In this document: piece by piece, positions 17,641 through 29,300 of the stretch
How positions within the stretch are numbered: the first letter of the stretch is position 1
Layout: every line of letters starts with the position of its first letter
NCBI RefSeq assembly: GCF_010669305.1
Contig: NZ_CP048649.1
Span: 3,038,001-3,102,000, forward strand
Length of the DNA stretch: 64,000 bases
Origin: Aminipila butyrica
GTDB lineage: Bacteria > Bacillota > Clostridia > Peptostreptococcales > Anaerovoracaceae
Direction of reading: 5' to 3'
The notes under the pieces: model-generated
What the model was told of the DNA's origin: nothing
The model's database searches: none
Seen by the model: the letters and a program-made list of their open reading frames with translations, nothing else
Made by a program: the position numbers and the translations under genes

Positions 17641-17876
17641 ATACTGTCAATCTATTTCTTTGTTTACATACCTTTCTGTCTGGGTATAAATCTTTTGTAA
17701 AACAATGGAAAATTCCCCTTGCCATGGATATTTTTCATGGGTATAATAAACTCTATAGATTATATTCGGCATTGCCGCAAGGGAGCGTTCATTAAATCAT
17801 GCTATAGCATAGCTTACATGGTACAATGATAACAAAAGTATGTAAAATAACACATTGCACAAAGGAGAGTACGAAT

Positions 17877-18281
17877 ATGAAATACACTTGGAGCAGCGAT
17901 TTAGAAACAGGAAACAACACGATTGACCAACAGCACAAACAGCTAATTACCGCCATAAACGATTTGCTGGATGCCTGTTCACAGGGAAGAGGCAGAGATG
18001 CCTTAAAAGAGACCACGAAATTTTTATATGATTATACGGCAAAGCACTTTGCTGACGAGGAACGTTTACAGCTAGCCAGTCAGTATCCAGATTACATAAA
18101 CCACAAGCAGTATCACGAGGGCTTCAAAAAAGTAGTAGCGGAAATCGTCGATCAGCTAGACAAAGAAGGACCGACTCTGGCCTTGGTTAGCAAGGTTAAC
18201 ACCAGCATTGGAGGATGGCTGCTCAATCACATCAAAAAAGAAGATGTAAAAGTTGCCGCTCACATCCAATCTAAGCAGTAA
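17877..18281 (+). CDS. Bacteriohemerythrin
   Basis: This 134-residue four-helix protein carries the complete hemerythrin di-iron ligand set: H in NNTIDQQHKQL, H in AKHFADEE with its E, HKQYHEGF, and H/D in LLNHIKKEDVKV. It binds O2 reversibly and in anaerobes acts in O2 sensing, scavenging or delivery. I set the start at ATG 17877 (AAAGGAG nine bases upstream); an in-frame ATG at 17826 would add 17 unrelated residues. It is monocistronic and lies within 6 kb of a reverse rubrerythrin, which fits an oxygen-defence role. Confidence 0.95.
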   Translation: MKYTWSSDLETGNNTIDQQHKQLITAINDLLDACSQGRGRDALKETTKFLYDYTAKHFADEERLQLASQYPDYINHKQYHEGFKKVVAEIVDQLDKEGPTLALVSKVNTSIGGWLLNHIKKEDVKVAAHIQSKQ

Positions 18282-18302
18282 GACTAAATAGTTATCAACA
18301 CT

Positions 18303-18342
18303 ATACCGCCTGAGCATCACCTAAACTTGGGCGGTATTTTTG
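18303..18342 (+). terminator. Terminator of the hemerythrin gene
   Basis: ATACCGCC / GGCGGTAT with an 18-20 base loop is followed by TTTTGTG. Confidence 0.8.
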
Positions 18343-18500
18343 TGCGCTAGAAAGCTTAAAAATTATTCTGCAAACCCACTTTTATTGGCAAATATAATAT
18401 GATATGATTTAGGAGATATAAAAGATTTTTATTTGGCGAAAGGTATGGAGTACCGCCCGCTGCAACTGCTGATTTTATTAAATAACGAAAGGAAATTTCT

Positions 18501-19598
18501 ATGAGCACAAATGTGACAAGGTACCCTCTGCTGGAGGTGGATTTAAAAAAGTTCAGAGAAAACATTGATTGTATGACTAAACTTTGTCAGGACAAAGGCA
18601 TTGATGTGGCCGGCGTAATAAAAGGATTTCACGCTATCCCCGAGATGGTGAAGGAATTTGACAAATCTGCTTGCAAATACATCGCCAGCTCTCGGATGGA
18701 GCAGATTATCGATGCCAAAGAAGACGGTTGTGAAAAGCCCTTTTTTCTGATTCGACTGCCCATGCTCAGCGAGGTAGCCGACCTGGTAAAATACGTGGAT
18801 TACAGCTTGAATAGCGAACGGACCGTATTGGACAAGATTAACGAAGAATGCCAAAAACAGGGAAAGCGCCATGGAGTTGTTCTGATGGTAGACTTAGGCG
18901 ATTTGCGGGAAGGCTTCTGGGATGAAACCGAGTTGATTGATACCGCCCGTTATGTGGACAGTCAGCTGGACGCCATAGATTTACTAGGCATTGGCACGAA
19001 TCTTGGCTGCTATGGCTCCATCAAGGCCACGCCAGAAAAGATGAACGATCTGATTTGTCTGGCAGAAAAAATTGAAGCAGTTATTGGTCGGCGGTTGGAT
19101 ATCATTTCTGGCGGCGGCACCACTTCTGCCATCATGGTCTTTGATGACACCATGCCAGAACGTATCAACCACTTGCGGATTGGCGAAGGCATCATTCTGG
19201 CTCACGATTATGAATCCCTCTTCGGCGTGAAGGCGGATTTTCTAAATCAAGATGTTTTTACCCTGAAAGCTCAGATTATTGAAGTCAAAGACAAACCGAG
19301 CTATCCTGTAGGCGAGCTGTCATTTGACGCCTTTGGCCATGTTCAGACCTATGAGGATCGTGGTATCCGTCGACGAGCCTTAGCGGCTTTAGGCAAGGTA
19401 GACTTCGGCGATCCAGAGATGCTAATTCCGAAAAATGATAAACTGGAGATTCTGGGTGCCAGCAGCGATCACCTCATCTTAGATGTGGAAAACTGCAAGG
19501 ATGACATCAACGTAGGCGACATCGTGGAATTTGACCTGTGCTATGCCACCATGGTATACCTGACCAGCTCTAAGAACGTGCATATCGTTGCCAAATAA
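18501..19598 (+). CDS. Alanine/ornithine racemase-family PLP enzyme (Orr-like)
   Basis: This 365-residue protein has an alanine-racemase N-terminal fold. The PLP lysine lies in VAGVIKGFHAIPE near residue 38. Other family segments are VLMVDLGDLREGFWD, GIGTNLGCYGSI and DIISGGGTTSAI. This arrangement is that of the clostridial Orr-type enzymes, which interconvert L- and D-ornithine (or alanine) and feed oxidative/reductive ornithine fermentation. The next enzyme in that pathway, D-ornithine 4,5-aminomutase, is B12- and PLP-dependent but is not in this window, so ornithine is only a likely substrate. It stands alone between terminators. Confidence 0.82.
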   Translation: MSTNVTRYPLLEVDLKKFRENIDCMTKLCQDKGIDVAGVIKGFHAIPEMVKEFDKSACKYIASSRMEQIIDAKEDGCEKPFFLIRLPMLSEVADLVKYVDYSLNSERTVLDKINEECQKQGKRHGVVLMVDLGDLREGFWDETELIDTARYVDSQLDAIDLLGIGTNLGCYGSIKATPEKMNDLICLAEKIEAVIGRRLDIISGGGTTSAIMVFDDTMPERINHLRIGEGIILAHDYESLFGVKADFLNQDVFTLKAQIIEVKDKPSYPVGELSFDAFGHVQTYEDRGIRRRALAALGKVDFGDPEMLIPKNDKLEILGASSDHLILDVENCKDDINVGDIVEFDLCYATMVYLTSSKNVHIVAK

Positions 19599-19618
19599 TC
19601 ATATAAAAGTGACCACCA

Positions 19619-19647
19619 AAAAGGGCTGCCTCATGCAGCCCTTTTCT
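19619..19647 (+). terminator. Terminator of the racemase gene
   Basis: AAAAGGGCTGC / GCAGCCCTTTT with loop CTCAT is followed by CTTATT. The A-rich left side makes it usable on the minus strand too. Confidence 0.8.
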
Positions 19648-19685
19648 TATTATTTCGTTGTTTCCACTGTTTATCCTCTTATAGT

Positions 19686-21449
19686 TTACTGTTTATTATA
19701 TTCTGTAAACCGCTTAATCTTCTTCGAGGTACTTTTTTCAAACTCTTCCTTGCGCAAGACTACTCGCTTTATTTTCTTAAAATATGGAGAGGTTTCATTA
19801 AGTTGGTCTACTTCCCGCCACAGCAGCTCTTCCACCATATCGTCTGTATACCCTCCGCCTAAGCTAAGGGCGACCTCCTCTTCATCAATGCGAATAGCAG
19901 CTACAATCACGGTATCCAGCCCATCCTCTGATTCGCGGTCATAAACCAAGGATTCCAGCACATAAGGGATATTGCTCAGATAATATTCCAGCTCTTCCGG
20001 GTAGACGTTCTTGCCGTTCTTGGTAATGATGACGTTCTTCTTTCGCCCAGTGATATAGGCGTAGCCCTCCTTATCCATGTAGCCCAGGTCTCCCGTGTAA
20101 AACCAGCCGTCTTTCAAGACTTCCGCCGTCGCCTGAGGCATGTTGTAATACCCCAGCATGATGTTGCTGCCTTTTAAGCAGATTTCACCGATTCCTTCCT
20201 CGTTCATATCCTCTATCTTCATATCAAAGTTAGGTAAAGCCCGTCCAATAGAGGCGGATCTAGCTGCCCGATCGGGATTTAAAGCACCAATCGGCGCACA
20301 TTCCGTCAAGCCGTACCCTTGTATAGCCATGATACCGAAGTCCTGCAAGCCTTCCAGTATATCTGGATTGATGGCTGCACCTCCGCAGACCATCAGCCGC
20401 ATACGGCCCCCGAAGATGGCCCGAATGTCCTTTAAAAATACCTTTCCTAAATCTATGCCCACCCGTTTGGTCGCTCGATTTGCCTTGATAATCCGCTTCA
20501 ACAGGGTTTCTTTCCCTTGTTTGCGTACATTCTGCCAAATTTTCCGGTATAAATTCTCAAATAAAATCGGCACACCCAAAAATACAGTCGGCTTTATTTC
20601 TGCCAGGTTCTTGGTCATGTATTTTAACCCTTCGCAGTGAGCAATGGCTGCACCCTTGTATAGCGGCAGTAAAAAGCCGCAGGTACATTCGTAAGTGTGA
20701 TGGATGGGCAGGATAGAGAAAAAAGTGTCCTCAGCCCTGATATTCATTACTGTAGGTGCAGACATGAGGTCGTCCACAATATTCCGATGGCATAGCATGA
20801 CCCCTTTGGAAACCCCCGTGGTTCCCGACGTAAACAGCAGGATGCTCATAGCCTCCTCGTCAATAACCGCGTCTAGAAAGGCTCGGCTGCCTTCGTCAAT
20901 AGCTTCTTGGCCCTCCCGCAGCAGCTCTTTCAGAGAAAGGATACCATAGCCGCTGGTTTCTGACTCTAAGTTTACCAGCATCTTCACCAGAGTCTCCCCG
21001 CTGTCTTGCATCTCCTTAAATATCCGCTCGAATTTAGCATCAAAAAACACACAGCTCACCTCTGCATTAACCACCAGCTGCATCAGCTCATTGGCGTTCA
21101 ATTCCTTATCCAATGGAACTACCACACCGGTACCGCCAACTGCCGCTAAATAAGAGATAGACCATTCATAACTGTTCTCTCCGATGATGGCGATGCGCTT
21201 GTCCTTCATCCCTCTGGCCAGCAAAGCCGTCCCTAACGCATTGACATGATTCAGCGTTTCCTTGTAGGTAATCGGCTCATACGCTCCCCCTTTGACTTTT
21301 TTAACCCAAAAAGCCGTATTGTCTGGATACAGCGCCGTACTGGATTCCAACATCTGCTTGATATTGCAGATAGGCCTGCTATCCTTGTAGCGGATATGAG
21401 GGTCTTTGCTCTCGTTGATTTGTCTGATAAATTCTTCCGCGTGTATCAT
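19686..21449 (-). CDS. Long-chain acyl-CoA synthetase (AMP-forming), paralogue 2
   Basis: This ANL-superfamily enzyme has about 587 residues and activates fatty or other carboxylic acids to acyl-CoA via an acyl-adenylate. Motifs are the P-loop-like LLFTSGTTGVSKGVMLCH (about residues 215-232), the GYGLTECAP adenylate motif, WFYTGDLGYMDKEGY, and the catalytic lysine region near the C-terminus (TSKKIKRF). ATG 21449 is preferred because the GTG at 21461 abuts its GAGGAG. It follows its paralogue directly, with about 40 percent identity by eye, so the pair arose by tandem duplication. Substrate range is unknown. Confidence 0.9.
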   Translation of the reverse strand: MIHAEEFIRQINESKDPHIRYKDSRPICNIKQMLESSTALYPDNTAFWVKKVKGGAYEPITYKETLNHVNALGTALLARGMKDKRIAIIGENSYEWSISYLAAVGGTGVVVPLDKELNANELMQLVVNAEVSCVFFDAKFERIFKEMQDSGETLVKMLVNLESETSGYGILSLKELLREGQEAIDEGSRAFLDAVIDEEAMSILLFTSGTTGVSKGVMLCHRNIVDDLMSAPTVMNIRAEDTFFSILPIHHTYECTCGFLLPLYKGAAIAHCEGLKYMTKNLAEIKPTVFLGVPILFENLYRKIWQNVRKQGKETLLKRIIKANRATKRVGIDLGKVFLKDIRAIFGGRMRLMVCGGAAINPDILEGLQDFGIMAIQGYGLTECAPIGALNPDRAARSASIGRALPNFDMKIEDMNEEGIGEICLKGSNIMLGYYNMPQATAEVLKDGWFYTGDLGYMDKEGYAYITGRKKNVIITKNGKNVYPEELEYYLSNIPYVLESLVYDRESEDGLDTVIVAAIRIDEEEVALSLGGGYTDDMVEELLWREVDQLNETSPYFKKIKRVVLRKEEFEKSTSKKIKRFTEYNKQ

Positions 21450-21457
21450 AGTTGCTT

Positions 21458-23188
21458 TCACTCCTCTATATTGGACTGGTTAAATCGCTTAATCTTTCTG
21501 GTGGTGGTTTTCTCGAATTCCGTCTCCCTTATGCCAAAACGCTTCACTCTTTTATATAAAGGCATCTCCTCATTGATCTTGTCGATTTCTTTTTTAATAA
21601 ATGTTCTTAACTCTGCTGTAGATAAATTGCCAGCAGCCTCTTTGATGGCCTCTCCATCCAGATAAACCTCCGCCTTAACCACCGTATCTCCCGACTTTTC
21701 GTCTGCCACTCCGTGGACTAACGCCTCTTGGATAAATTCACTCTGGGTCAGGTAGAATTCCACCTCTTCCGGAAATATATTCTTACCATTTTTGGTAACT
21801 ATAACACTCTTTTTTCTTCCACAGACATACAGAAAGCCTTCCCGGTCGAAATATCCGTAATCGCCTGTGTGAAGCCACCCGTCAATCAGCACCTTGTCGG
21901 TCTCTTCCGGGTCATTATAATAGCCCAACATAACAGAATCTCCTCGGCAGATGATTTCTCCTACGCCGCTCTTGTCCTTGTCAATAATCTGAATGTCCGT
22001 TCCAGGCATCGGCAGGCCTACTGCCGCCGGTTTACTGTATCGGTCCTTGTTGACAGCGATAATCGGTGCATTTTCCGTCATGCCATAACCCTGAATCATG
22101 GGAATGCCCATGGCCTGGAAGCTCTCAATGACGTTGGGATCGATAGCTGCCCCTCCGGCGATAAAGAGATTCATATGATTCCCCATAGCTGTATGGACAT
22201 CTTTAAAAATCCCCTTAATCAGTTGCGGATGATTGTACAGCTTCAACCGTCGGGAAACCGCCATCATCTTTTTCATCTTACCCAGCTTTCCGGAGGTCTG
22301 CGCCTGCTTCATCAGCTTCTTATGCATCGATTCAAAGACTAACGGTACGCCCAGCATTACACCAGCCGGAGCCTCTCCCATATTCTTCAAAATGTGTTTC
22401 AACCCTTCACAGATGGCCACGGTCATTCCTTGATAAATGCCGGTGAAAATATGGCAGGTCAACTCGTAGGAATGGTGCATCGGCAGCACGGAAAGGCCAA
22501 AATCTTCGCAAGGAATAGCCACATACTTAGACATGTTGTAAACATTAGCTGAAATATTCTTGTGAGACAGCATAACACCCTTAGCCATACCTGTCGTTCC
22601 CGAGGTAAATAACAAAGAGCACATGGCTTCCCGGTCAATCTCCGCATCGACAAAGGCTCGCTCCCCTTCAGCCAGCCGCTCACCACCTTGGTCAATTAAG
22701 TGACCCATCTCTAAAACGCCGCTTTCCGCCGTCTCTCCCATACAAATCTGATATGGAATGGCAAACGACAGATGCGCTACCGTTTCCATGACTTGCCGCT
22801 CCATCTTCTTCGAATAAACGATGGCACTGACTTCTGCCCGCTCCAACAGATTGCTCATCTCCTGAGGAGGCAGTTCCCGGTCCAGAGGCACAATCACCCC
22901 CGTGCCGTTGGTCACCGCCAGATACGTAACGACCCATTCATAACTGTTTTCCCCTACCACAGCCACTTTTTTGCCTTTAAGGCCCATGTGAATCAGTTCT
23001 GTCCCCAATCCATCAATATCCGCTTTAAATTTCTTATATTTAATAGGGGTGTATTCTCCGCCCGGTACAAGCTTCACTAGGTAAGCGTCCTTTTCGGCAA
23101 ATAGCTCCGCACTGGAATCCACCATGTCTTTCAAGTCACTGATTTCTCTAAATTCATATAAGACATCCCTATATTTTTTATCGTTCAT
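21458..23188 (-). CDS. Long-chain acyl-CoA synthetase (AMP-forming), paralogue 1
   Basis: This 576-residue ANL enzyme is the first gene of the pair. The adenylation core includes LLFTSGTTGMAKGVMLSH (about residues 195-212), IQGYGMTENAPIIA, WLHTGDYGYFDREGF and a terminal TTRKIKRF with the catalytic lysine. Its RBS is GGGGGAAT. The stop is directly linked to the next synthetase. Both lack transmembrane segments. Paired acyl-CoA ligases of this kind in Clostridia may have split substrate preferences; the sequence does not show which. Confidence 0.9.
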   Translation of the reverse strand: MNDKKYRDVLYEFREISDLKDMVDSSAELFAEKDAYLVKLVPGGEYTPIKYKKFKADIDGLGTELIHMGLKGKKVAVVGENSYEWVVTYLAVTNGTGVIVPLDRELPPQEMSNLLERAEVSAIVYSKKMERQVMETVAHLSFAIPYQICMGETAESGVLEMGHLIDQGGERLAEGERAFVDAEIDREAMCSLLFTSGTTGMAKGVMLSHKNISANVYNMSKYVAIPCEDFGLSVLPMHHSYELTCHIFTGIYQGMTVAICEGLKHILKNMGEAPAGVMLGVPLVFESMHKKLMKQAQTSGKLGKMKKMMAVSRRLKLYNHPQLIKGIFKDVHTAMGNHMNLFIAGGAAIDPNVIESFQAMGIPMIQGYGMTENAPIIAVNKDRYSKPAAVGLPMPGTDIQIIDKDKSGVGEIICRGDSVMLGYYNDPEETDKVLIDGWLHTGDYGYFDREGFLYVCGRKKSVIVTKNGKNIFPEEVEFYLTQSEFIQEALVHGVADEKSGDTVVKAEVYLDGEAIKEAAGNLSTAELRTFIKKEIDKINEEMPLYKRVKRFGIRETEFEKTTTRKIKRFNQSNIEE

Positions 23189-23294
23189 TACATTCCCCCA
23201 CTTCGCTAGAAGCCCTTTTCGCTTATTATCTTATTCATTGTAACACATTTTCTGTGCGGTTACTATTTTTTGTTGCAGCCCGTCCTCAGAAGTT

Positions 23295-23341
23295 AAAAAG
23301 GAGCCATTTATCAAATATTATTTGACTGATGACTCCTTTTT
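23295..23341. terminator. Terminator downstream of the 2551-residue SLH gene
   Basis: AAAAAGGAG-C-CAT pairs with ATG-A-CTCCTTTTT around an AT-rich loop, with A/T tracts on both sides. It lies about 45 bases past the minus-strand stop at 23384. Confidence 0.7.
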
Positions 23342-23383
23342 ATATCCTCTTCTTCAAATTAAATCTGAAAAAGTCTTTTGTGA

Positions 23384-26300
23384 TTATTTGTTTTCCATGA
23401 AGTTTTTAATCATCTGTGCGATTTCTGCTCTTGTTGCCTGTCCTTTTGGATCCAGAATATTGCTTCCTTTTCCCTTAATAATATTTTTATTTAAAGCCCA
23501 AGCTACCCCATCCTTCGCCCAGGATGAGATTTCTCCGGAATCCGTCATTTTTTCTGCTGCCCCTGGATTCCCTTCTACATTCATTTTCTTAAATGAAGCA
23601 TAGTTGTAGAGCATCACGGCAACCTGCTCCCTGGTCAGATTTGTTTCCGGCATAAAGGCATTCGTACTCATGCCCTTGACAATTTTTTGCTGAGAGGCCC
23701 AAATAACTGGTGCCCCATACCAAGCCTGTCCATCCACATCTGCGAAGGGACTTTCTGCCTTCATCTCTGGCTTGCCCTCTGCATTGTAGAGGATCGTGGT
23801 CAGCATAGCTCTGGTGGTTTTATCACTTGGTTTAAACGCTGTAGTGCTGACCCCCTTCATGAGGTTGTTTTTTACCGCATAAGACACCGCTTCTGCATAC
23901 CAAGCATCAGCGGATACGTCGGTAAAAGTCATCGTCTCTTCATATCCTACTGCATAATAAGAAAAATGGTCGGTGGTAAATTCAACCCGTTCATTTTTAT
24001 ACTTGGAATCTGCCATCTTTGTCATCGTGCCATCGCTGCTGATATAATAAGCAGCTACACCTTCCGGTTTCTCATTTGCCTGAAGCTTATACGGCATAGA
24101 AATTGTGATCTTTCCGTCAAATTGCGTGAGGCTTTCGTTTCCAGACTGCATAGTGAAGTCGAAGACAGGGCGGCTGCCAATCCGTTCCTCTATGCTATTC
24201 TTCTTTTCCTGCGAGAGTTTTTCATTGCTGGTCATGAATTTTTGTGCGTTTGTTTTCTCTGCTGCAACCTTTATATCGCCTTTGAGATTTCCTGCAATTT
24301 GCTTTAACGTCTTGCTGTCCAGGCTTATATTAGCCAGCGGCGTATTTACCTGAACTTCATCCACTTTCTTGCCAAGTTCTGTCACCGCTGATTTTGCGAT
24401 AACGGTTTCCACCTTTACCGCTTTCGTATCAGCCTTCACTTCAATGGCAATGCTCTTAAGCAAGTCTTTTTTGCTTTCGGCTACTTTATTCAACAGATCT
24501 TTTATAGCCGAAGAAATATCCTTATCTGCTATAGTCGCATTGGCTACCCCATTGGCATTTGTCTTGGCCTCTGCTTCGACTTTGCCTACAGCCGTACTAG
24601 TTTTTTCTTCCGTTATAGGTTTCGCAGAACTTCCCCCCATGGCTTCGATAGCGCCGGGGTCCTTTGTCCAGTCATTGGTATAATACCAAACAATTTTATC
24701 TCCATTGCTCAAGGTATACGCCTTTAAGCCTACATTTGGAAGGGTTCCATTCACCTTATATAACCAGCCTGAATCAGGGCCATTGGTGAATTCAGCTAAG
24801 GTTGTCCCATTTTTATGCGTAATGGATGAAACATAATTCTTATTTGCTCCAACGTAAGTAAAGCCTGCATCATCTAGAACCTTTACAAAAGCATGATATA
24901 CTTTTGAATCCTCTTTCAGGGTAACCGAAGTGGTCGGTATCCAGGTTCCCTTGTCCCCTTTCATGGTAAAGGAGACTGTGATATCCTTCCCCTCTTCAGG
25001 GCCTGCCGGCACGTCGTCGTCTCCTACAATGGTTCCGTTGGCGTAAGCTGCCGTTTTAACACCCTTGCTGAAATCGTATACACTGTAGTCCTTTCCCGAA
25101 TCCATCACATTCAAGGTTGAAATTAACCCCAGCAGCCCCTGATAAGTAGACATTTCATTCAAGGTATTCTTATCTTTGTACCCGAAACCCTTGTTGTCGT
25201 CGGTTTTATAAAGAAGCAGTCCATCCAGAAGACTGTTGTCCCCTTTTATAAAGCGGCTGTCGCTGGCTGGATTAATCCCCAGCTGCGCCAAAGTAATCAT
25301 AACCATGGCATCGGAGTTGGCATTGCCGAAGCTTCCGTTTTCTCCTTGCAGGGCCGACAACTTGGTGACTGCCGTATCCAAGACAGCTTTTACATCCGCC
25401 TGATTATAGTATGGCGTCAGTCCCTGCATCATCATAGCTGGATAATCTACCACAATGGTCCAATTTGAATCCTGCTTCAATTCCTCCAGCAAATATTTAA
25501 TGTGCTCCGCTTCCTGCTGCGCTGTATTATAATTGCCCTGTCTGAATGCAGTCAGTACATACGGAGCTATCGTCCTATAGTTTTTGTTTTGTACATCATT
25601 AATAGATATAGCCTTTAACTTTTCAACTGCACTAATCTTAGAATGATTTACCGTCCAAAGATTGGTCGCATCATATCCCAGCGCACTTAATCCGTTTATA
25701 ACGTTGGCCTGAGTGTTGGCATTTCGTATAGAATCGGTATCTCCTTCTACAGAGTAGGCAATCATTTTGTTGACAAAGGCCTGCTTTGCTTCTTTGGAGA
25801 GCATATTTTCCGTGTCTGGCTGGTAGTCTTTATACGCTTCCATACCTAAGACATGCCAGAAAGTACCGCTGTCAGCTTTCCCCCACCACGCTGCGTCCTT
25901 GGCTGCATATTGAGAGGTAATTGCCTTCGTCAGCGCAAGTGCTTCTGCTTTTAACCCTGCCGCAGCATCAGAATCAGCCAGAACTGTGACGTCGAAACTC
26001 TTGCTGACGCTCATGTTATCTTTAAATAGAGTTACCGTTAATTTGCCGACAGCATCTTCTGCTCCAATCGGGCGAGACACCTTAGCTCGGAGGGTATTGA
26101 CTGTAATAGCCGGATTGTCAGTAGACCAAGTCACCTTAATGCCACTGTCTCCATATCCACTCTTTTTATCAAAATCATACAGATGCAGATCATCCATTAC
26201 TGCCGTTAAATCTGCCGCCACTCCACTATCTTTTCCATTATGATATGCTGTTATTTTTTCGCTTCCAATGGAGCTTAAAGCTGCATTCAATGTATTCTTA

Positions 26301-29300
26301 ATCGCTTCTTTTTCTTCATCTGTAAGAGGGTTTACTACAACAGTAATGACCTTGGTCATGTTGCCCTCTGGCATAACTCCTGGTGGCAACGTGCCCATGA
26401 AACTGTCGTATTCTGTATTATAACCAAATGTGCCCGTAAGTTTGACGGTAGTCTTCGTCTGAGGCCGAATAATTTCCGTCTTATACACAGCATTATAGTT
26501 GGTTTCTGAACTTGAAATGGTATAGCTAGGAACTTTAACTATGTCTGGATGATCGGAACTCCATGTAGCGCTAATTTCTGCCATCGAATAGAGGTCTTCG
26601 TCCACATCCAATTCATTAGGTAAAAGTAGTGGCAATCGCACATCACCATCGGTGAGATTCTCTCCTTTTATTTGCTCAAATTCCACCTGATTCATGGTCT
26701 CTGCCATGTATTCCTGCTTGTTTTTCAGATGAGTCGGAACGGTGACTCTGACGGTGTGCTGCTGAGTCTGCCCCCCTATGGACAGTCCAAACACCACATC
26801 CTCCGTCACAGCACTACTTCCATAAGTAATTTTCCCGTCAGCATTGATAGCGCTGTTAGCTGAGCTGTCGATAGAAATACGGATTTCCGGATTTTTTACT
26901 ACTGCAATAGCTTTCGTCAACAAACTAGTATCCAGTTCCTTTGAATCGGTATAATAGCCTTGCTTGTATTGACTGTCAAATCCATCATATTCCATCGGTA
27001 CAAGTGCTTCAGAGGTTAACTTGGATTTGGCCTTATTCAGGCTTTCCACAGCTTCATCATCCGTCAAAGCCGGTACCTGCACAGTAAATTCTTTACTCTC
27101 ACTTACACCGCCACAGGATATGTCAGCAGTGAGTTTAACCATATGTGCCTGAGAATCTCTGATAATCTGTCCATCAGCGGTAATAACCGATGGGGTATCC
27201 GACCGCCAACTGATAACTGTTTTTCCACTAGTGCCTCGAGTAACTAATGTCAGTTCACCGCCTAATAAGGTCCCATCTGGATTCAGCCCATCCACAACCA
27301 AATCCGTTTTGTCCTGCGATACTGCTGCCTGCTTTTCCTCTTCTGTCATAGCACCGGACACAATAACTTTACACCAAGCTGGATATAAAGTCTTGCCCTC
27401 ACAAGTGTCGCCCGACAAGATGAAGAAGGTTCCATCTTCTGTGAAATGCAAGGTAAAGCTGCCATCGTCTTTAGTCTGCACAGTGGAGACAATCTTGTCG
27501 CCAGATAATTTACCATCCTTATCCATCACCCCAACTGGCACACCGGCTGCCGGTGGAGTATCTTTCTGCTCATGTCCAGGGGCTTTCAAGAGACTTAGAG
27601 TAAGCGTTCCATCTTCTGTAACTTCCTCAGCAGTGAAACTGCCATCTTTGTAAAAATTAGCGGTAGCACTTCCATCCCAGTTTCCGTAGTTGTACAGATA
27701 TACAATGTCGCCATCTTTTAATGTAGCTTCATTGGCATAGCCATCACTATATTCCCCATTGATATAATGACCAAAATAGGTATTTTGCCCATTTCCATGT
27801 CCGAAAAGCTTGGTCAGTCCGCTATTCATATAATTATTTGCGGTAGCGGTCGTGAATGCCTCCCCATACTTTTGCTCATGGGCTGTTACTGCTGCATCTA
27901 AGACCGTTGGCACTTTCGATGCCTCTCCTATGCTGAATCGCGCAGCCTCTCCTGCCTTTACTGTCATCTCAACAGGCTGAACCTCAAATGTTCCATCATA
28001 AGCAAAGGCAAGCTGAATTGTTGCACTGTCTTTTTCTGGATCTGGTGTTCCCCCTGTCCCTTTGACAGTATAAGTAGCATTAACTTCATTTTTATAAAAA
28101 TCTTTAAATGCTTTATAAAGTTCTTTATTCTCAGAAGTAGCACTGTCTGCCGCTCCATATTTTCCCCAATACCGCCCCAATTGTGGGTCCGTCAACCAGG
28201 CAGTGATGGTGACTTGCTTATCTTGCGGTACACTTCCTACCAACTTAAGCGTCTCATGTGCAATGGTTTTGTCCTGACTAGACTTAAATGTCCGGACACC
28301 CCCGCTGTAAACCTTCATGGGATCATAGCCCGGGAACTCATCCGCAATCAGATATCTGCCAGTAGGAACTGTATTATCAGAATTGAATATTAACTTCTCA
28401 TTCTGCAAAGTAACCTTACGAAACGGCGCAAGGCTTTCGGTTATATTGTCAGCTGTATTCTTTGTCCCCTGAAGCAAAGCGGCCCCATAATCAGCCTTTG
28501 CCTGAGTCATCAGTTTTGTTGCCTCTGCAATAGCGTTGTCCAGCTCCTGTTGTTCCCATGGCGCAATCTGGAAAGCCAGCGTCTTACTGGCACTGATACT
28601 TTTATCGTTCACCTTGCTCATAGTTACGGTTATCTGAACCGTTGCTACGCTTTGTCCCGGTAACGGGCGATACACGTTGATAATCGGATAAGACGCAACG
28701 GAATATTGGGAATCCGCAACCGTGGCTGTAAAATCGTAATTACGCCCTGTACTGCTTTCCGAATTCGGATCGGTGATGTCTGTAGCGAATTCCAACCCCG
28801 AAGCTTCATCGAACCAGTCTCTAGAATGAGTGGGTACCTTTACATCCCCATGAACCGGATCTGTAAGCTTTTCTCCTGTTGAAACCAGAGTCAGACAATC
28901 CGCTGGATAATGCTTGTCCAGCATAGCCTGCATCTTCTGCTGCTCCGAGAGAGACGTGCCGTCACCCTTTACCTTAAGATTGATAGTCTTTGTGGCAATA
29001 ATAATAATGTCTCCGCCCTTCGGACTCTGAGCAGAAACCGTAAGGACAACCGATTGATCTTCTGCCTGGCGTTTTACTGTAGCCGCCAGTGGATTATCGC
29101 TACCTAATTCTCCTTTAGCAATTTGAATCACACTAGTATCGCTGCTGCTCCAAGTAAGGTTAGCCAGCAACGTATTTTGGTTATCCCTCTTGCGTACCGG
29201 TAAACTTAACGAAGACGTAACCTCCTGAGAATCGGTGTTGCTTTCTTTGATGCTGTCCCAGGTAATCGTATCCAGCACCGCCTCCGTAAGCCAGTTTTTG

